The notes: a model not told the origin generated them from the sequence alone. Shown: positions 8,430-18,219, numbered from the stretch's first letter. The stretch: DNA of 64,000 bases from Meiothermus sp. (GCF_026004075.1 NZ_BPIK01000002.1:372001-436000); one strand, 5' to 3'. Numbers and translations are program-made.

Positions 8430-8912
8430 ATGGCGCTCCCGATTCGTGACGAGTTCGAGCTGCAAACCAAAGCCCGCACCCCTGGCGCGTTGGGCCTGCT
8501 GGCGTATCTGCCCTACCTGCTGGCCGGGGCTTTCTTTGGTTTTGTGGCGATCCGGAGCGAGATCGCCTCGTGGTACCGCATCTACGAGATGTTCCGCTTC
8601 GAGTCGTTTCACATGTACGGGGTGATCGGCAGTGCGGTGGTTACCGCGGCCTTCTCGCTCTGGCTCCTGCGGAAACTGGGGGTGAAGTCGCCGGACGGCG
8701 AACCCCTGCGCGTGCGGCCCGCCGATCCGGGGCGCTATCGCTACCTGCTGGGCGGGATGGTGTTTGGGCTGGGCTGGGGGCTGGTGGGGGCCTGCCCCGG
8801 CCCCATCTACGCGCTGTTGGGCAGCGGCTATGCCGGGGCGCTGGTAATTCTGCTGGGGGCGCTGCTGGGCACCTATGTGTATGGCCTGATGCAACGCCAC
8901 CTGCCGCACTAA
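8430..8912 (+). CDS. YeeE/YedE-family sulfur transporter, second half
   Basis: A 160-residue membrane protein carrying the second conserved cysteine motif of the family, '[18 protein letters not shown]'. Three to four membrane spans are visible. It is translationally coupled to the preceding half, and the two together equal one TsuA-type transporter, so they probably form a heteromer importing thiosulfate or a related sulfur compound. Its stop codon overlaps that of the convergent trmK in a shared CTAA. Confidence 0.85.
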   Translation: MALPIRDEFELQTKARTPGALGLLAYLPYLLAGAFFGFVAIRSEIASWYRIYEMFRFESFHMYGVIGSAVVTAAFSLWLLRKLGVKSPDGEPLRVRPADPGRYRYLLGGMVFGLGWGLVGACPGPIYALLGSGYAGALVILLGALLGTYVYGLMQRHLPH

Positions 8913-9655
8913 GGGCGCTGCTCCCAAAGCGCCAGGGCTTGCTCGAGGTAGGCCCGCTCCTGCTGCACTTGCTTTACCGGGGGCAGCCCGGCCAGGTGCT
9001 GTTGCTTCTCCTGAAGTTCGGCCCATAGCAAAGGATGCCGGGCCTTGAGCAGCAGCGGCCCGTAGCGCAGGGCGGCCTCGAGCGGCAACCCGCTGTAGGC
9101 CGTACAGGGCCCCCGCACCAGGGTCAGGATGCTGTAGCGCCAGAAACCCTGCACCATCTGCTCCTTGACCAGGGCGTAGCCGGCCTCCAGCGCCCAGCGG
9201 CGCAGGGGCAGGGCGCTGTCGTTGGGCTGGAGTACCAGGCGGGGCGGTAGCCGGGCTGGGTGGGCCGAGAGGATTTTGACCATCAGCCGGGCCCCCATCC
9301 CGCACAGGCTCAGCGAGTCGGCCTCGCCCGGTTCCAGAGGCCCCAGCCCGTCGCCCAGCCGCACCTCCGCGCAGAGGCCCTCCAGCGCCCGCCTCGAGTT
9401 CTCCCAGGGCTCCCTGTGCTTCTCCACCACTATCACCCTTTGCACCCGTCCGCTCAGGAGCAGGTAGCGCGGCAGCAGGGCGTGGTCGGCCCCGATGTCG
9501 GCGTGGGTGGGGGCGCTTATTTCCTGGGCGACGGCCTCTAAGCGGGGCTCGAGTTGATATAAAATCTGCGCGTGAGTGGCGCTTGAAGCGCCACTCACTT
9601 GCCGCGCCACCTGGCGCGTGCGAGGGTCTCTTTCTAAACCTTTTGGGTCATCCAT
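8909..9655 (-). CDS. trmK: TrmK-like tRNA (adenine-N1)-methyltransferase
   Basis: A ~248-residue class I SAM methyltransferase of the TrmK/YqfN family, which methylates N1 of A22 in tRNA. Motifs: '[16 protein letters not shown]' (SAM-binding motif I), 'LCGMGARLM' (family GMGG-like motif) and '[15 protein letters not shown]'. The recognisable domain begins near 'LEPRLEAVA'. The ~33 residues before it coincide with a dispersed palindromic repeat (9557-9607). The ATG at 9655 is the first available; GTG codons inside the repeat are alternatives. The frame stays open upstream but without a recognisable domain. Convergent with the YeeE pair. Confidence 0.85.
   Translation of the reverse strand: MDDPKGLERDPRTRQVARQVSGASSATHAQILYQLEPRLEAVAQEISAPTHADIGADHALLPRYLLLSGRVQRVIVVEKHREPWENSRRALEGLCAEVRLGDGLGPLEPGEADSLSLCGMGARLMVKILSAHPARLPPRLVLQPNDSALPLRRWALEAGYALVKEQMVQGFWRYSILTLVRGPCTAYSGLPLEAALRYGPLLLKARHPLLWAELQEKQQHLAGLPPVKQVQQERAYLEQALALWEQRP
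9557..9607. repeat. Dispersed palindromic repeat, copy 1 (inside trmK)
   Basis: Contains a perfect 12-bp inverted repeat with a 3-nt loop at 9572-9598. The complement of this 51-bp block matches 29439-29489 at roughly nine positions in ten. It lies within the first codons of trmK and is translated as part of its N-terminus. Confidence 0.8.
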
Positions 9656-9669
9656 ACACAAACTTGGCA

Positions 9670-10869
9670 TTAACGGTAAATCCAGGCATAGGCCACCAGC
9701 AACGTTATCAGCGTGAGCGGCAGGCCAAAGCGCAGGTGCTCCCCAAAGCTCAGGTGGTAGCCCTCGCGCCGGGCCGCCTCGGCCACAATCAGGTTGGCCA
9801 CCGAACCCAAAAGGGTCAGGTTGCCCGCCAGGGTGGAGGCCGCCGCCAGCAGCAGCCAGCCCTGGGTATCCCCCGCCGGGATCAAGGGGTACAGCAGCAG
9901 CACCGCCGGCACGTTGGAGATGAGGTTGGAGAGCAGCACCGTTACCCCCGCCAGGCCGGGGGCGGTGGCGGCCAGGGGCTCCAGCAGGGCAAGGATGCCC
10001 AGCTTCTTGACCGCTGCCGTGACCATGAACAACCCGGAGAACATCACCAATAGCTCCCAGTCCACCCGCATAAAAAAGCGCTCCGAGCGGATGCGGCGGC
10101 TCCACAGCAACAGCCCTGCGGCAATCAGGGCGGCCTGGGCCAGCGGGTAGCCCAGCACAAAGGCGGCCAGCAGGGCCAGGGTAATCCAGGCCCCTTTGAA
10201 CAAAAGCGCCCGGTTGAAGCGGAAGCGCAGGGGCGGCAAAGGCGGCAGGGGGGCCCTCGAGCGCACCGCCGGATACAGCGCGTACAAAAGCCCCACCTGC
10301 ACCGCCAGGCCCACCAGGGCCACCGGGGTCAGGGCTGCGGCAAAGTCCAGGTAGGTAATCCTGGACAGGCTTCCCACCACGATGTTCTGGGGGTTGCCAG
10401 TGAGGGTGGCCACGCTGCCCAGGTTGGTGGCCCCGGCCAGGGCCAGCAGGTAGGGTACGGGCGGCAGCCCCAGGGTGCGGGTGAGGGCCAGCACCAGCGG
10501 GGTAAAGAGGATGGCGATGGTGTCGTTGAGGAACAGCGCCGACAGCAGGCCGGTACCAAAGGTGAGCCAGACCAAAAGGCCCAGCGGCGAGCGGGCCAGG
10601 TGCACCAGCCCATTCAGCGTAAGCTGGAAAAAACCCGCATAGGCCAGGTGGGTGTTGAGCACCATCACCCCAAACAAAAACCCCAGGGTATGGGGCTCGA
10701 GGGCCCGCCAGGCCTCCTCGAAGTTGAGCACGCCCAGCACAATCAGGAAAGCCGCCCCAGTAAGGGCGATGGCCGCCCGGTTCATGCGGTAGCCGGGCCA
10801 GTAACCCAGGCCCAGGCCCAGGTAGGTCAGGCCCAGCACCAGGTACGCGAGTATCTCCATGCCGTTCAT
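9670..10869 (-). CDS. SLC13/ArsB-type anion permease
   Basis: A 399-residue polytopic membrane protein with about ten hydrophobic spans, of the ion-transporter superfamily that includes ArsB, NhaD and DASS carriers. Two internally related halves are seen: 'GLLSALFLNDTIAILFTPLV' with 'GATNLGSVATLTGNPQN', and 'LLSNLISNVPAVLLL' with 'STLAGNLTLLGSVANLIV'. The paired Asn-rich re-entrant motifs are diagnostic of the superfamily. The start at 10869 is preferred over 10920 because GAGG lies just upstream. The substrate (arsenite, dicarboxylate, sulfate or sodium) cannot be told from sequence; no arsenic genes adjoin. Located 14 bp upstream of trmK. Confidence 0.85.
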   Translation of the reverse strand: MNGMEILAYLVLGLTYLGLGLGYWPGYRMNRAAIALTGAAFLIVLGVLNFEEAWRALEPHTLGFLFGVMVLNTHLAYAGFFQLTLNGLVHLARSPLGLLVWLTFGTGLLSALFLNDTIAILFTPLVLALTRTLGLPPVPYLLALAGATNLGSVATLTGNPQNIVVGSLSRITYLDFAAALTPVALVGLAVQVGLLYALYPAVRSRAPLPPLPPLRFRFNRALLFKGAWITLALLAAFVLGYPLAQAALIAAGLLLWSRRIRSERFFMRVDWELLVMFSGLFMVTAAVKKLGILALLEPLAATAPGLAGVTVLLSNLISNVPAVLLLYPLIPAGDTQGWLLLAAASTLAGNLTLLGSVANLIVAEAARREGYHLSFGEHLRFGLPLTLITLLVAYAWIYR

Positions 10870-10965
10870 CCCAGCCTCTACGATTTTCCCATACACTTGG
10901 ACGCTGGAAGCAAACCACAAAATGTGGGAGGCCCCGGTCAGAGGCCCCCCATACCCAAACTTGCA

Positions 10966-11169
10966 TCAAACCTTTTCGATGCGCCGCTCGGCCGCCTGCA
11001 ACACCTGTAGCAGGGCCTGGGCCTGCTCGAGCCGCTCGATGAAGAAGCTCGAGCCGGTCTCACTCAGGGCCGCGTACTCACCGCGTTCAGTGTCTATTCG
11101 CACCGCTACCACCCGCCGGGCCTGGATGAATATCTCGGCCCAGGGCAAGTATTCTTCGGTTCTGCTCAT
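10966..11169 (-). CDS. Small conserved-looking protein of unknown function
   Basis: A 67-residue soluble protein. The N-terminal part is beta-rich ('EEYLPWAEIFIQARRVVAVR') and the C-terminal half is an amphipathic helix ('FFIERLEQAQALLQVLQAAERR') that may dimerise. No family was recognised. The start at 11169 has TATTTT 7 nt upstream; an upstream ATG at 11223 would put that box inside the gene. A perfect 8-bp inverted repeat lies just upstream (11204-11220). It precedes the anion permease by ~100 bp on the same strand. Confidence 0.6.
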   Translation of the reverse strand: MSRTEEYLPWAEIFIQARRVVAVRIDTERGEYAALSETGSSFFIERLEQAQALLQVLQAAERRIEKV

Positions 11170-11203
11170 ACCCATCAAAAATAGCGGAGAAAAGCCAGTA
11201 GCC

Positions 11204-11220
11204 ATGTCGAAATTCGACAT
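11204..11220. promoter_or_regulatory. Candidate operator, 8-bp perfect inverted repeat
   Basis: ATGTCGAA and TTCGACAT are separated by one base. The repeat sits about 22 bp upstream of the TATTTT box of the gene starting at 11169, so it would overlap that promoter's -35 position. The cognate regulator is unknown. Confidence 0.4.
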
Positions 11221-11329
11221 CAAAAAGGCCTCGAGCGTTTCTTAGACCTCTTAGTCAAAAACATTGCCTGCGCCTTGTAGGACATGAGCAGCTTCAGTCC
11301 GCCAGTGTAGGGCTTAGGGGTGTTACGCG

Positions 11330-11551
11330 CTAGCGGGCACTCAACCAAGCCGGGCTCTGGGGCCAGAGCAACGCCAGAAGCTCCCTTAGACCCATCAGGC
11401 TACCGGCTAACACCAGCGTCAGAATCAGCCAAACCGAAATCACATCGCCCAAAGCCGGCGAATCGGTGCGCCAGAACCGGGGCTGCCGTACAAACTGGGC
11501 GGCCATATAAGCCGCAAATACCGTGAATAGAAACCAAATCAATCCGAGCAT
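11330..11551 (-). CDS. Small two-span membrane protein
   Basis: A 73-residue protein with two predicted membrane helices ('LIWFLFTVFAAYMAAQF' and 'VWLILTLVLAGSLMGL') joined by a polar loop. No family was recognised. The ATG at 11551 has TACCCT 9 nt upstream (leaderless pattern). Divergent from hrpB, with 65 bp between the starts. Confidence 0.6.
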   Translation of the reverse strand: MLGLIWFLFTVFAAYMAAQFVRQPRFWRTDSPALGDVISVWLILTLVLAGSLMGLRELLALLWPQSPAWLSAR

Positions 11552-11616
11552 CTTGTACTCAGGGTAGCAGCCTGGCTGACCCGGGCCTGTGCAAAAATAC
11601 CAGGGAAGTTGGGGCC

Positions 11617-14097
11617 ATGTCCGATATCAGTCTGCCCATCTATTCTGTTTTACCCGCGCTGCAAAAGGCTCTGGACACGCACCGCACGGTCGTCCTACAA
11701 GCCCCGCCTGGTGCGGGCAAGAGCACGGTGCTGTCGCTGGAACTGCTGAAGGAACCCTGGCTCGAGGGCCAGAAGATCTGGATGCTACAGCCCCGCCGCC
11801 TGGCCGCCCGCAACGTGGCGGCCCGTATGGCCGACCTGTTGAGGGAGCCGGTGGGCCAGACCGTGGGCTACCAGGTGCGCTTCGAGCGGCGGGTGGGGCC
11901 TGCCACCCGCATCGAGGTGCTCACCGAGGGCATCCTGACCCGCCGTCTGCAACAGGATCCCAGCCTGGAGGGGGTGGGGCTGATTCTCTTCGACGAGTTC
12001 CACGAGCGTAGCCTCCAGGCCGATCTGGGCCTGGTGCTGTGCCGCGAGGTGCAGCAGGCTCTGCGCCCGGATCTGCGCCTCTTGCTGATGTCGGCCACCC
12101 TGGACGCAGAGGGGCTGGGCACGTTTTTGCAGGCCCCTGTCCTGACGGCAGAAGGGCGGCAGTACCCGGTAGAGATCCGCTACCTGCCCAAAGACCCCGA
12201 GGGCCCCCTGCCGGGGGTGGTGGCCGGTGCGGTCTCGCGGGCCCTGGCCGAGCACGCGGGCGATCTGCTGGTCTTTCTGCCGGGGGTGGGCGAGATTGCC
12301 CGGGTAGAGCGGCTGCTGATGGAGCGGCACCCGGAGATAAAAATCACCCCGCTCTACGGCGACCTGCCGCTGGCCGCCCAGCAGGCCGCCATCCTGCCCG
12401 ATCCGGCGCGCCGCAAGGTGGTGCTGGCGACCTCCATTGCCGAGACCAGCCTGACCATCGAGGGCATCCGGGTGGTGGTGGACTCGGGGTACTCGAGGCT
12501 CCCCCGCTTCGAGGCCCGAAGCGGCCTCACCCGCCTGGTCACCGTGCGGGTCACCCGCGACGCCGCCCAGCAACGGGCCGGGCGGGCCGGACGCCTGGGG
12601 CCGGGGGTCTGCTACCGCCTGTGGAGCCCGGCCACCGATGCACAGCTCCTGCCCCAGCGCCGACCGGAGATTCTGGAAGCCGACCTGGCCTCGCTGGTGC
12701 TCGAGCTGGCCCGCTGGGGGGTGCAGGATCCCTACGCCCTAGACTGGGTCACACCGCCCCCCGCCGGGGCCCTCCGGCAGGCCCGCGATCTGCTCGAGGC
12801 CCTGGGGGCGCTGGAGGGCCCGACCCTGACCGAGCGGGGCAAGGCCCTGCTCGAGTGGCCCACCCACCCCCGGCTGGCCCATTTGCTGCTGGAAGGCCTG
12901 GCTTTGGGGCAGGGCACCCTCGCCGCCGACCTGGCGGCGCTGCTGGAAGAGCGCGACCCCCTGCCCCGTGAAACCGGGGCCGACCTGGGCCTGCGCATCG
13001 AAGCCCTGCGGCACTGGCGCCAGACCCGGCAGGCTTTGCACGGCGCCGAGACCGGCGTGCTGTCCAGGGTGGAGCGTCTCAGCCAGGAGTGGCGCAAACG
13101 GCTGGGGGTGACGGCCGACAACCGCCCCCCCGACCCGCACACGGTGGGCCTGCTGGTGGCCCAGGCCTACCCCGACCGCCTGGCCCACCTGCGCGAAGGC
13201 GACCGCCTGCGCTACCGGCTCTCGGGGGGGCGCGGGGTGCGGCTGGGCGAGGACGACCCCCTGGCCGGCACCCCCTGGCTGGCGGTGGCCCATCTGGACG
13301 CTGGCCAGGAGGAAGGGCGCATCTTTCTGGCTGCACCGGTCGAGCCCGAGCACCTGGCCCCCCTGGCCCGTCCCGTGGAGCATATCGCCTGGGATGCCCG
13401 CAACGGGGTTTTGCTGGCCCAGCGCGAGCTGCGGATTGGGGAGGTGGTGCTATCCAAAGAGCCCCTGGCCCGCCTCGAGCCCGCCAGGCGCCGCGAGGTG
13501 TTGTGTCGGGCCGTTCGCAGCGAGGGTTTGGGGCTTCTGCCCTGGACGGAAGCGCTGCGCCAGTGGCAGGCCCGCGTGCTGAGCCTGCGCAGTTGGCGAC
13601 CCCAGGAAGGCTGGCCCGATGTCTCCGATGCCCACCTGCTGGAGACCCTCGAGGGCTGGCTGGCCCCCTGGCTGGACGGGGTCTCGCGCCGCGAGGACTT
13701 CGGCCGGCTCGAGCTCGGGAGCATTCTGGAGGGGCTTTTACCCTGGCCGCTCCCAGCCCGCCTGGAGGCCCTGGCTCCCACGCGGCTCGAGGTACCCAGC
13801 GGCTCCAAAATCAAGCTCACCTACAGCCCCGATGGCAGCCCGCCGGTGCTGGCGGTCAAGCTACAGGAGCTATTCGGACTGGCCGATACCCCCACCGTCA
13901 ACGAGGGACGCACCCCGGTTTTGCTGCACCTGCTCTCCCCCGCCGGGCGGCCCATCCAGGTGACCCAGGATCTCAAGAGCTTCTGGAACAACACCTACCT
14001 CGAGGTGCGTAAGGAGCTGCGCGGGCGCTACAGCAAGCACCCCTGGCCCGAAGACCCCTGGAATGCCGAACCCACCCGGAAAACCAAGCCACGGTAA
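11617..14097 (+). CDS. hrpB: HrpB-type DEAH-box ATP-dependent helicase
   Basis: An 826-residue DEAH/RHA-family helicase matching the usual HrpB length (~820). Motifs: Walker A 'APPGAGKST' (residues ~30-38), motif Ia 'QPRRLAARNVAAR', a DEFH box ('LFDEFHERSLQADL'), motif III 'MSATLD', motif V 'ATSIAETSLTIEG' and motif VI 'QQRAGRAGR'. HA2 and the HrpB C-terminal domain follow. HrpB proteins are putative RNA helicases of poorly defined role. Monocistronic; no clear Shine-Dalgarno near the ATG. Confidence 0.95.
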   Translation: MSDISLPIYSVLPALQKALDTHRTVVLQAPPGAGKSTVLSLELLKEPWLEGQKIWMLQPRRLAARNVAARMADLLREPVGQTVGYQVRFERRVGPATRIEVLTEGILTRRLQQDPSLEGVGLILFDEFHERSLQADLGLVLCREVQQALRPDLRLLLMSATLDAEGLGTFLQAPVLTAEGRQYPVEIRYLPKDPEGPLPGVVAGAVSRALAEHAGDLLVFLPGVGEIARVERLLMERHPEIKITPLYGDLPLAAQQAAILPDPARRKVVLATSIAETSLTIEGIRVVVDSGYSRLPRFEARSGLTRLVTVRVTRDAAQQRAGRAGRLGPGVCYRLWSPATDAQLLPQRRPEILEADLASLVLELARWGVQDPYALDWVTPPPAGALRQARDLLEALGALEGPTLTERGKALLEWPTHPRLAHLLLEGLALGQGTLAADLAALLEERDPLPRETGADLGLRIEALRHWRQTRQALHGAETGVLSRVERLSQEWRKRLGVTADNRPPDPHTVGLLVAQAYPDRLAHLREGDRLRYRLSGGRGVRLGEDDPLAGTPWLAVAHLDAGQEEGRIFLAAPVEPEHLAPLARPVEHIAWDARNGVLLAQRELRIGEVVLSKEPLARLEPARRREVLCRAVRSEGLGLLPWTEALRQWQARVLSLRSWRPQEGWPDVSDAHLLETLEGWLAPWLDGVSRREDFGRLELGSILEGLLPWPLPARLEALAPTRLEVPSGSKIKLTYSPDGSPPVLAVKLQELFGLADTPTVNEGRTPVLLHLLSPAGRPIQVTQDLKSFWNNTYLEVRKELRGRYSKHPWPEDPWNAEPTRKTKPR

Positions 14098-14103
14098 AAA
14101 CGC

Positions 14104-14214
14104 CTACGACTCGGCAGGCTCTGGCTTCAAATACCCCCCACGCACCGTCGCACCCACCACCATGCCGGCCACCACCCCGTTCGCCCCATACGTCGTTCCA
14201 ATGCGAATCCCTAA
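14104..14214 (-). pseudogene. C-terminal remnant of a membrane-like protein
   Basis: Reading left on the minus strand, ~36 residues ('GTTYGANGVVAGMVVGATV', then 'GGYLKPEPAES' and a stop) look like the last membrane span and tail of a transporter. The frame upstream loses coding character where it overlaps the PIN remnant on the other strand. The parent family is uncertain. Confidence 0.35.
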
Positions 14215-14389
14215 ACAAATACTGCTCGACACCAACTTTTTTATTTCCCTCCGGCGCAAAGAGCCGGAGGCAATCAATTTTCTTAGCCGCCTTTCACGCA
14301 AGCAAATGGTTACCTCCGCGATTGTGCAAATGGAATATACCACTCTGGCCGAAAAAAACTTCGAAGCCCCAACTAGGATCAAAAAATAG
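14201..14389 (+). pseudogene. N-terminal fragment of a PIN-domain (VapC-like) protein
   Basis: 62 codons. 'ILLDTNFFISL' matches the first acidic motif of PIN nucleases and 'SAIVQMEYTTL' the second (Glu). The frame then runs into 'FEAPTRIKK' and stops, less than half the normal ~130 residues, with no third or fourth acidic motif. Probably a decayed toxin gene; no antitoxin is adjacent. Confidence 0.5.
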
Positions 14390-14423
14390 GCGATTGGTGT
14401 AACTACAGTTAAGCGGCCAAACC

Positions 14424-14507
14424 TTGCGTATACTCATCACAGGCAAGTCGGGTTCTGGGAAGTCCACCCTGGCCCGCTCCATCATTCAGCAAATACAGAG
14501 TCAGTAG
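14424..14507 (+). pseudogene. N-terminal remnant of a P-loop NTPase
   Basis: Starting at a TTG, 27 codons read 'LITGKSGSGKSTLARSIIQ', a beta strand, Walker A motif and first helix of an ATPase, then stop. The remaining ~80 bp before the tRNA show no convincing continuation. With the two preceding fragments this makes 14.1-14.5 kb a stretch of gene debris. Confidence 0.4.
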
Positions 14508-14589
14508 CGGCATACGACTATCGTCAACCGCAAATGTGCGTTTGCCGAGCTGGCCTGGAACAGCTACCGAGGACGATATGTCTTGAGAC

Positions 14590-14667
14590 TGGTGCGCCCG
14601 GCAGGACTCGAACCTGCGACCTAAGGTTTAGGAAACCTTTGCTCTATCCATACTGAGCTACGAGCGC
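14590..14667 (-). tRNA. tRNA-Arg (anticodon CCU)
   Basis: The minus strand folds as a complete tRNA: acceptor GCGCTCG/CGGGCGC with one G-T pair, D-arm GCTC/GAGC, anticodon stem AAGGT/ACCTT with loop TTCCTAA (anticodon CCT), T-arm with GGTTCGAGTCC, discriminator A and an encoded CCA. It reads the rare Arg codon AGG. Gene debris on one side suggests the tRNA may be an integration or recombination point. Confidence 0.93.
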
Positions 14668-14860
14668 GAAAGGCTTGCCCAGGCAAGCAATCCAGATTGT
14701 AACATCTACCCTCCAGGGCATCCATAGGCCCAAAACGATAGCAACCAGCTCTCATCAAAGCAGGTTGCAACAGCTACTGCCTCACCATAAATAAAAACTG
14801 GTTTGCAGGCGTGTTGTTCAGGGGCTCGAGGCCACCTGTAGTCCCCGGAATGAAGCAGCC

Positions 14861-14875
14861 TATAATGTTTCCGGT
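14861..14875 (+). promoter_or_regulatory. gatB -10 box, leaderless pattern
   Basis: A perfect TATAAT at 14861-14866 ends 9 nt before the gatB ATG, so transcription should start at or next to the start codon. No Shine-Dalgarno is present. Confidence 0.65.
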
Positions 14876-16296
14876 ATGCCCGATTTCGAAGCCGTGGTAG
14901 GGCTGGAAGTCCACCTGCACCTCAAAACCAAAAGCAAGATGTTCTGCGGCTGCGATGCCAGCTATTTTGGCGACCCGCCCAACACCCACACCTGCCCGGT
15001 CTGCCTGGGCCTGCCAGGGGTGCTGCCGGTGGTCAACGCCCAGGCCGTGGAGTACGGCATTCTTTTCGGGCTGGCCCTGAACTGCCAGATTGCCCCCTGG
15101 ACGCAGTTCCACCGCAAAAGCTACTACTACCCCGACATGCCCAAAAACTACCAGATCTCCCAGTACGACCTGCCCATCGCGGCCCACGGCTACCTGGAGG
15201 TGGAGGGGCAGCGGGTGCGCATCAAGCGGGTGCACCTCGAGGAGGACGCGGCCAAGTCCACCCACCCCGAGGGGGCCTCCTATTCCCTGATTGACCTCAA
15301 CCGGGCCGGCTCCCCCCTGATCGAGATGGTCACCGAGCCGGACATCCGCACCCCCGAGCAGGCCCGGGTTTTTCTCTCCCACATTCGCTCGATCGCTCAG
15401 ACCCTGGGGGTATCCGACGCCAACCCCGAGGAGGGCAAGATGCGGGCCGATGTGAACGTCTCGGTGCGGCGGGTGGGGGAGCCGCTCGGAACCAAGGTCG
15501 AGATCAAGAACCTGAACTCCTTCCGCAGCGTGGCGCGGGCCCTCGAGTACGAGATACGCCGCCAGCAAGAGATTTTGCGCAGCGGGCGCAGGGTCGAGCA
15601 GGCCACTTTGGGCTTCGACGAGGCCGCTGGCAAAACCTACGTCATGCGCCTGAAGGAAGGCGAGGCCGACTACCGCTACTTCCCCGACCCCGACCTGCCC
15701 CCCATCGTGGTGGACGAGGCCTGGCTTGAGCGGCTCCGCGCGGCCATGCCCGAGCTGCCCGCCCAGAAATACGCCCGCTACGTGGAGGCCGGGGTGCGCC
15801 CCTACGACGCCGAAATCCTGGCCTACAACCCCTCGCTGGCCCGCTTCTTCGACCAAACCCTGGCCCACCACCAGGGCAACCCCCAGACCGTCGCCAACCT
15901 GCTCAACGCCGAGGTGGCCGGTTATCTGAACGAGCGGCTGGTGGAAGTGCAGGAGACTGCCCTCACCCCCCAGCACCTGGCCGCGCTGGCAGGGATGTTC
16001 GAGCGACGCGAGATCACCAACCGGGTCTTGAGCCAGCTACTCCCCGAGGTGATGGAAGGGGCCGACCCCTTGAAGCTGGTGGAGGAACGCGGCCTGCGGG
16101 CGGTCGCGGACGAGGGCGCGCTGCGGCCCCTGGTGGAGCGGGTGGTGGCTGCCAACCCCAAGGTGGTGGAGCAGGTCAAGGGTGGCAACCTCAAGGCTGC
16201 CAACGCCCTGCTGGGCCCCATCATGAAGGAGACCCGGGGCACCGCCAAGGCCGACGTGGTCAAAAAGATGCTGGGCGAGATGCTGGGGGTCGAGCT

Positions 16297-16300
<4 letters not shown>
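14876..16300 (+). CDS. gatB: Asp/Glu-tRNA amidotransferase subunit B
   Basis: A 474-residue GatB, normal length. It binds mischarged Asp-tRNA(Asn) or Glu-tRNA(Gln) and, with GatA and GatC, converts it to the amide. Signature regions: 'VGLEVHLHLKTKSKMFCGC' with 'CPVCLGLPGVLP' (zinc site), 'RKSYYYPDMPKNYQISQYD', 'LIDLNRAGSPLIEMVTEPD' and 'RADVNVSV'; the C-terminal half is the helical/YqeY tail. It overlaps purM by 4 bp (ATGA), implying coupling. gatA and gatC are not in the window. Confidence 0.97.
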
Positions 16301-17304
<1,004 letters not shown>

Positions 17305-17319
17305 GCCCGACACCCTCCT

Positions 17320-17952
17320 ATGAAAGAACTCTGGCTGGTACGCCACGGCGAGACCCCCTGGAATGCCGAGGGGCGTTTTCAGGGTCATTACGACATCAAT
17401 CTCTCCCCGCAGGGCCTGCACCAGGCCTTCCGGGTGGCCGAACGCCTGGCCGCCTGCCGCCAGGGCTTCGATGGCCTGTACAGCTCCGACCTGCAAAGGG
17501 CGGCCCTCACCGCCAAGCCCATCGCCGAGGCCCTGCGCCTTACACCTACCTTCGACCCCCGCCTGCGCGAGATTTACGCCGGCGAGTTGCAGGGGCTGTT
17601 GCGCAGCGAGATGCAGGTGCTCTACCCCGAGTTCCACGAGGCCATCCAGCGCGACCCCTGGAACACCAAGCGCCCCGGCGGCGAGAGCATGGCCGACCTA
17701 GCCGCGCGGGTGCAGGAATTTATCGAGGAGCTACCGGAAGGCCGGTTTATCGTGGTGACCCACGGGGGGGTGATCCGGGCCGCGCTCAAGATTGTGCTCG
17801 AGCTGGAGAATGGTTCCTGGCGCAAGTTTCAAATCCAGAACACCTCCATCACCCGCCTGCTCTACCCCGAAGGCACCGCCCTCTCGATTGGGGATGTGGG
17901 CCACCTCGAGGCCTGGGCCGAGGGGCTGATGGACGAGGCCACGCTCTCGTAG
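17320..17952 (+). CDS. Histidine phosphatase family protein (phosphoglycerate-mutase-like)
   Basis: A 210-residue member of the histidine phosphatase branch. The catalytic motif 'LVRHGETPWNAEGRFQG' is at the N-terminus; the second catalytic histidine is in 'VVTHGGVIRAAL', with 'YSSDLQRAALTAKPIA' between. The substrate could be a sugar phosphate, alpha-ribazole phosphate or phosphoserine; sequence alone does not decide. Third gene of the gatB-purM unit. Its TAG abuts the opposing CTA stop of the next gene, forming TAGCTA. Confidence 0.88.
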   Translation: MKELWLVRHGETPWNAEGRFQGHYDINLSPQGLHQAFRVAERLAACRQGFDGLYSSDLQRAALTAKPIAEALRLTPTFDPRLREIYAGELQGLLRSEMQVLYPEFHEAIQRDPWNTKRPGGESMADLAARVQEFIEELPEGRFIVVTHGGVIRAALKIVLELENGSWRKFQIQNTSITRLLYPEGTALSIGDVGHLEAWAEGLMDEATLS

Positions 17953-18186
17953 CTACCTCGACCAGCGGATGCTCAGTTCTTCTCCATCCCCCATGGCTTT
18001 AGCCAGCAGCTCGATGAGGGCCGGGTCGGCGCCCTGCTCGCGCCAGGTCTCCAGTAAATCCGCATTCAGGTAGTAGTCCTGATCCTGGGCGTGTTCCTCT
18101 TCCATCTGGGCGACCAGGAACGAAAGCTGGGCCTCGCTAATCTGGCCGATGGGCGCGCCGGTATCGGCGTTGAACAGTTGCACCAT
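17953..18186 (-). CDS. Small acidic protein of unknown function
   Basis: A 77-residue acidic protein. The first part, 'VQLFNADTGAPIGQISEAQL', resembles a small beta segment; the rest is helical ('DLLETWREQGADPALIELLAK'). Start at 18186: TACACT (18193-18198) lies 6 nt upstream, matching the leaderless pattern, while the ATG at 18192 would touch that box. Divergent from the PLP enzyme, with only 33 bp between start codons. No family recognised. Confidence 0.65.
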   Translation of the reverse strand: MVQLFNADTGAPIGQISEAQLSFLVAQMEEEHAQDQDYYLNADLLETWREQGADPALIELLAKAMGDGEELSIRWSR

Positions 18187-18219
18187 GCCCATAGTGTAGC
18201 AGGTGGGTATACTGCGGGC
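18187..18219. promoter_or_regulatory. Back-to-back leaderless promoters in 33 bp
   Basis: Minus-strand TACACT (18193-18198) is 6 nt from the ATG at 18186 and plus-strand TATACT (18208-18213) is 6 nt from the ATG at 18220. Each promoter's -35 region must lie inside the other gene or its -10 area. Confidence 0.6.

Noticed and set aside
9572-9598. Perfect 12-bp hairpin as a terminator upstream of trmK
   Set aside because: No T-run follows on either strand, it lies inside the coding frame, and a second copy at 29.4 kb shows it is a repeat.
9656-10969. Long minus-strand open frame continuing upstream of trmK
   Set aside because: It is antisense in frame offset to the clear membrane-spanning permease on the same strand (9670-10869), is rich in Gly/Pro/Arg/Ala and has no domain. 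It is an artefact of high GC content.
11785-13820. Several long frames overlapping hrpB on both strands
   Set aside because: They are shadows of a GC-rich gene whose helicase motifs fix the true frame.
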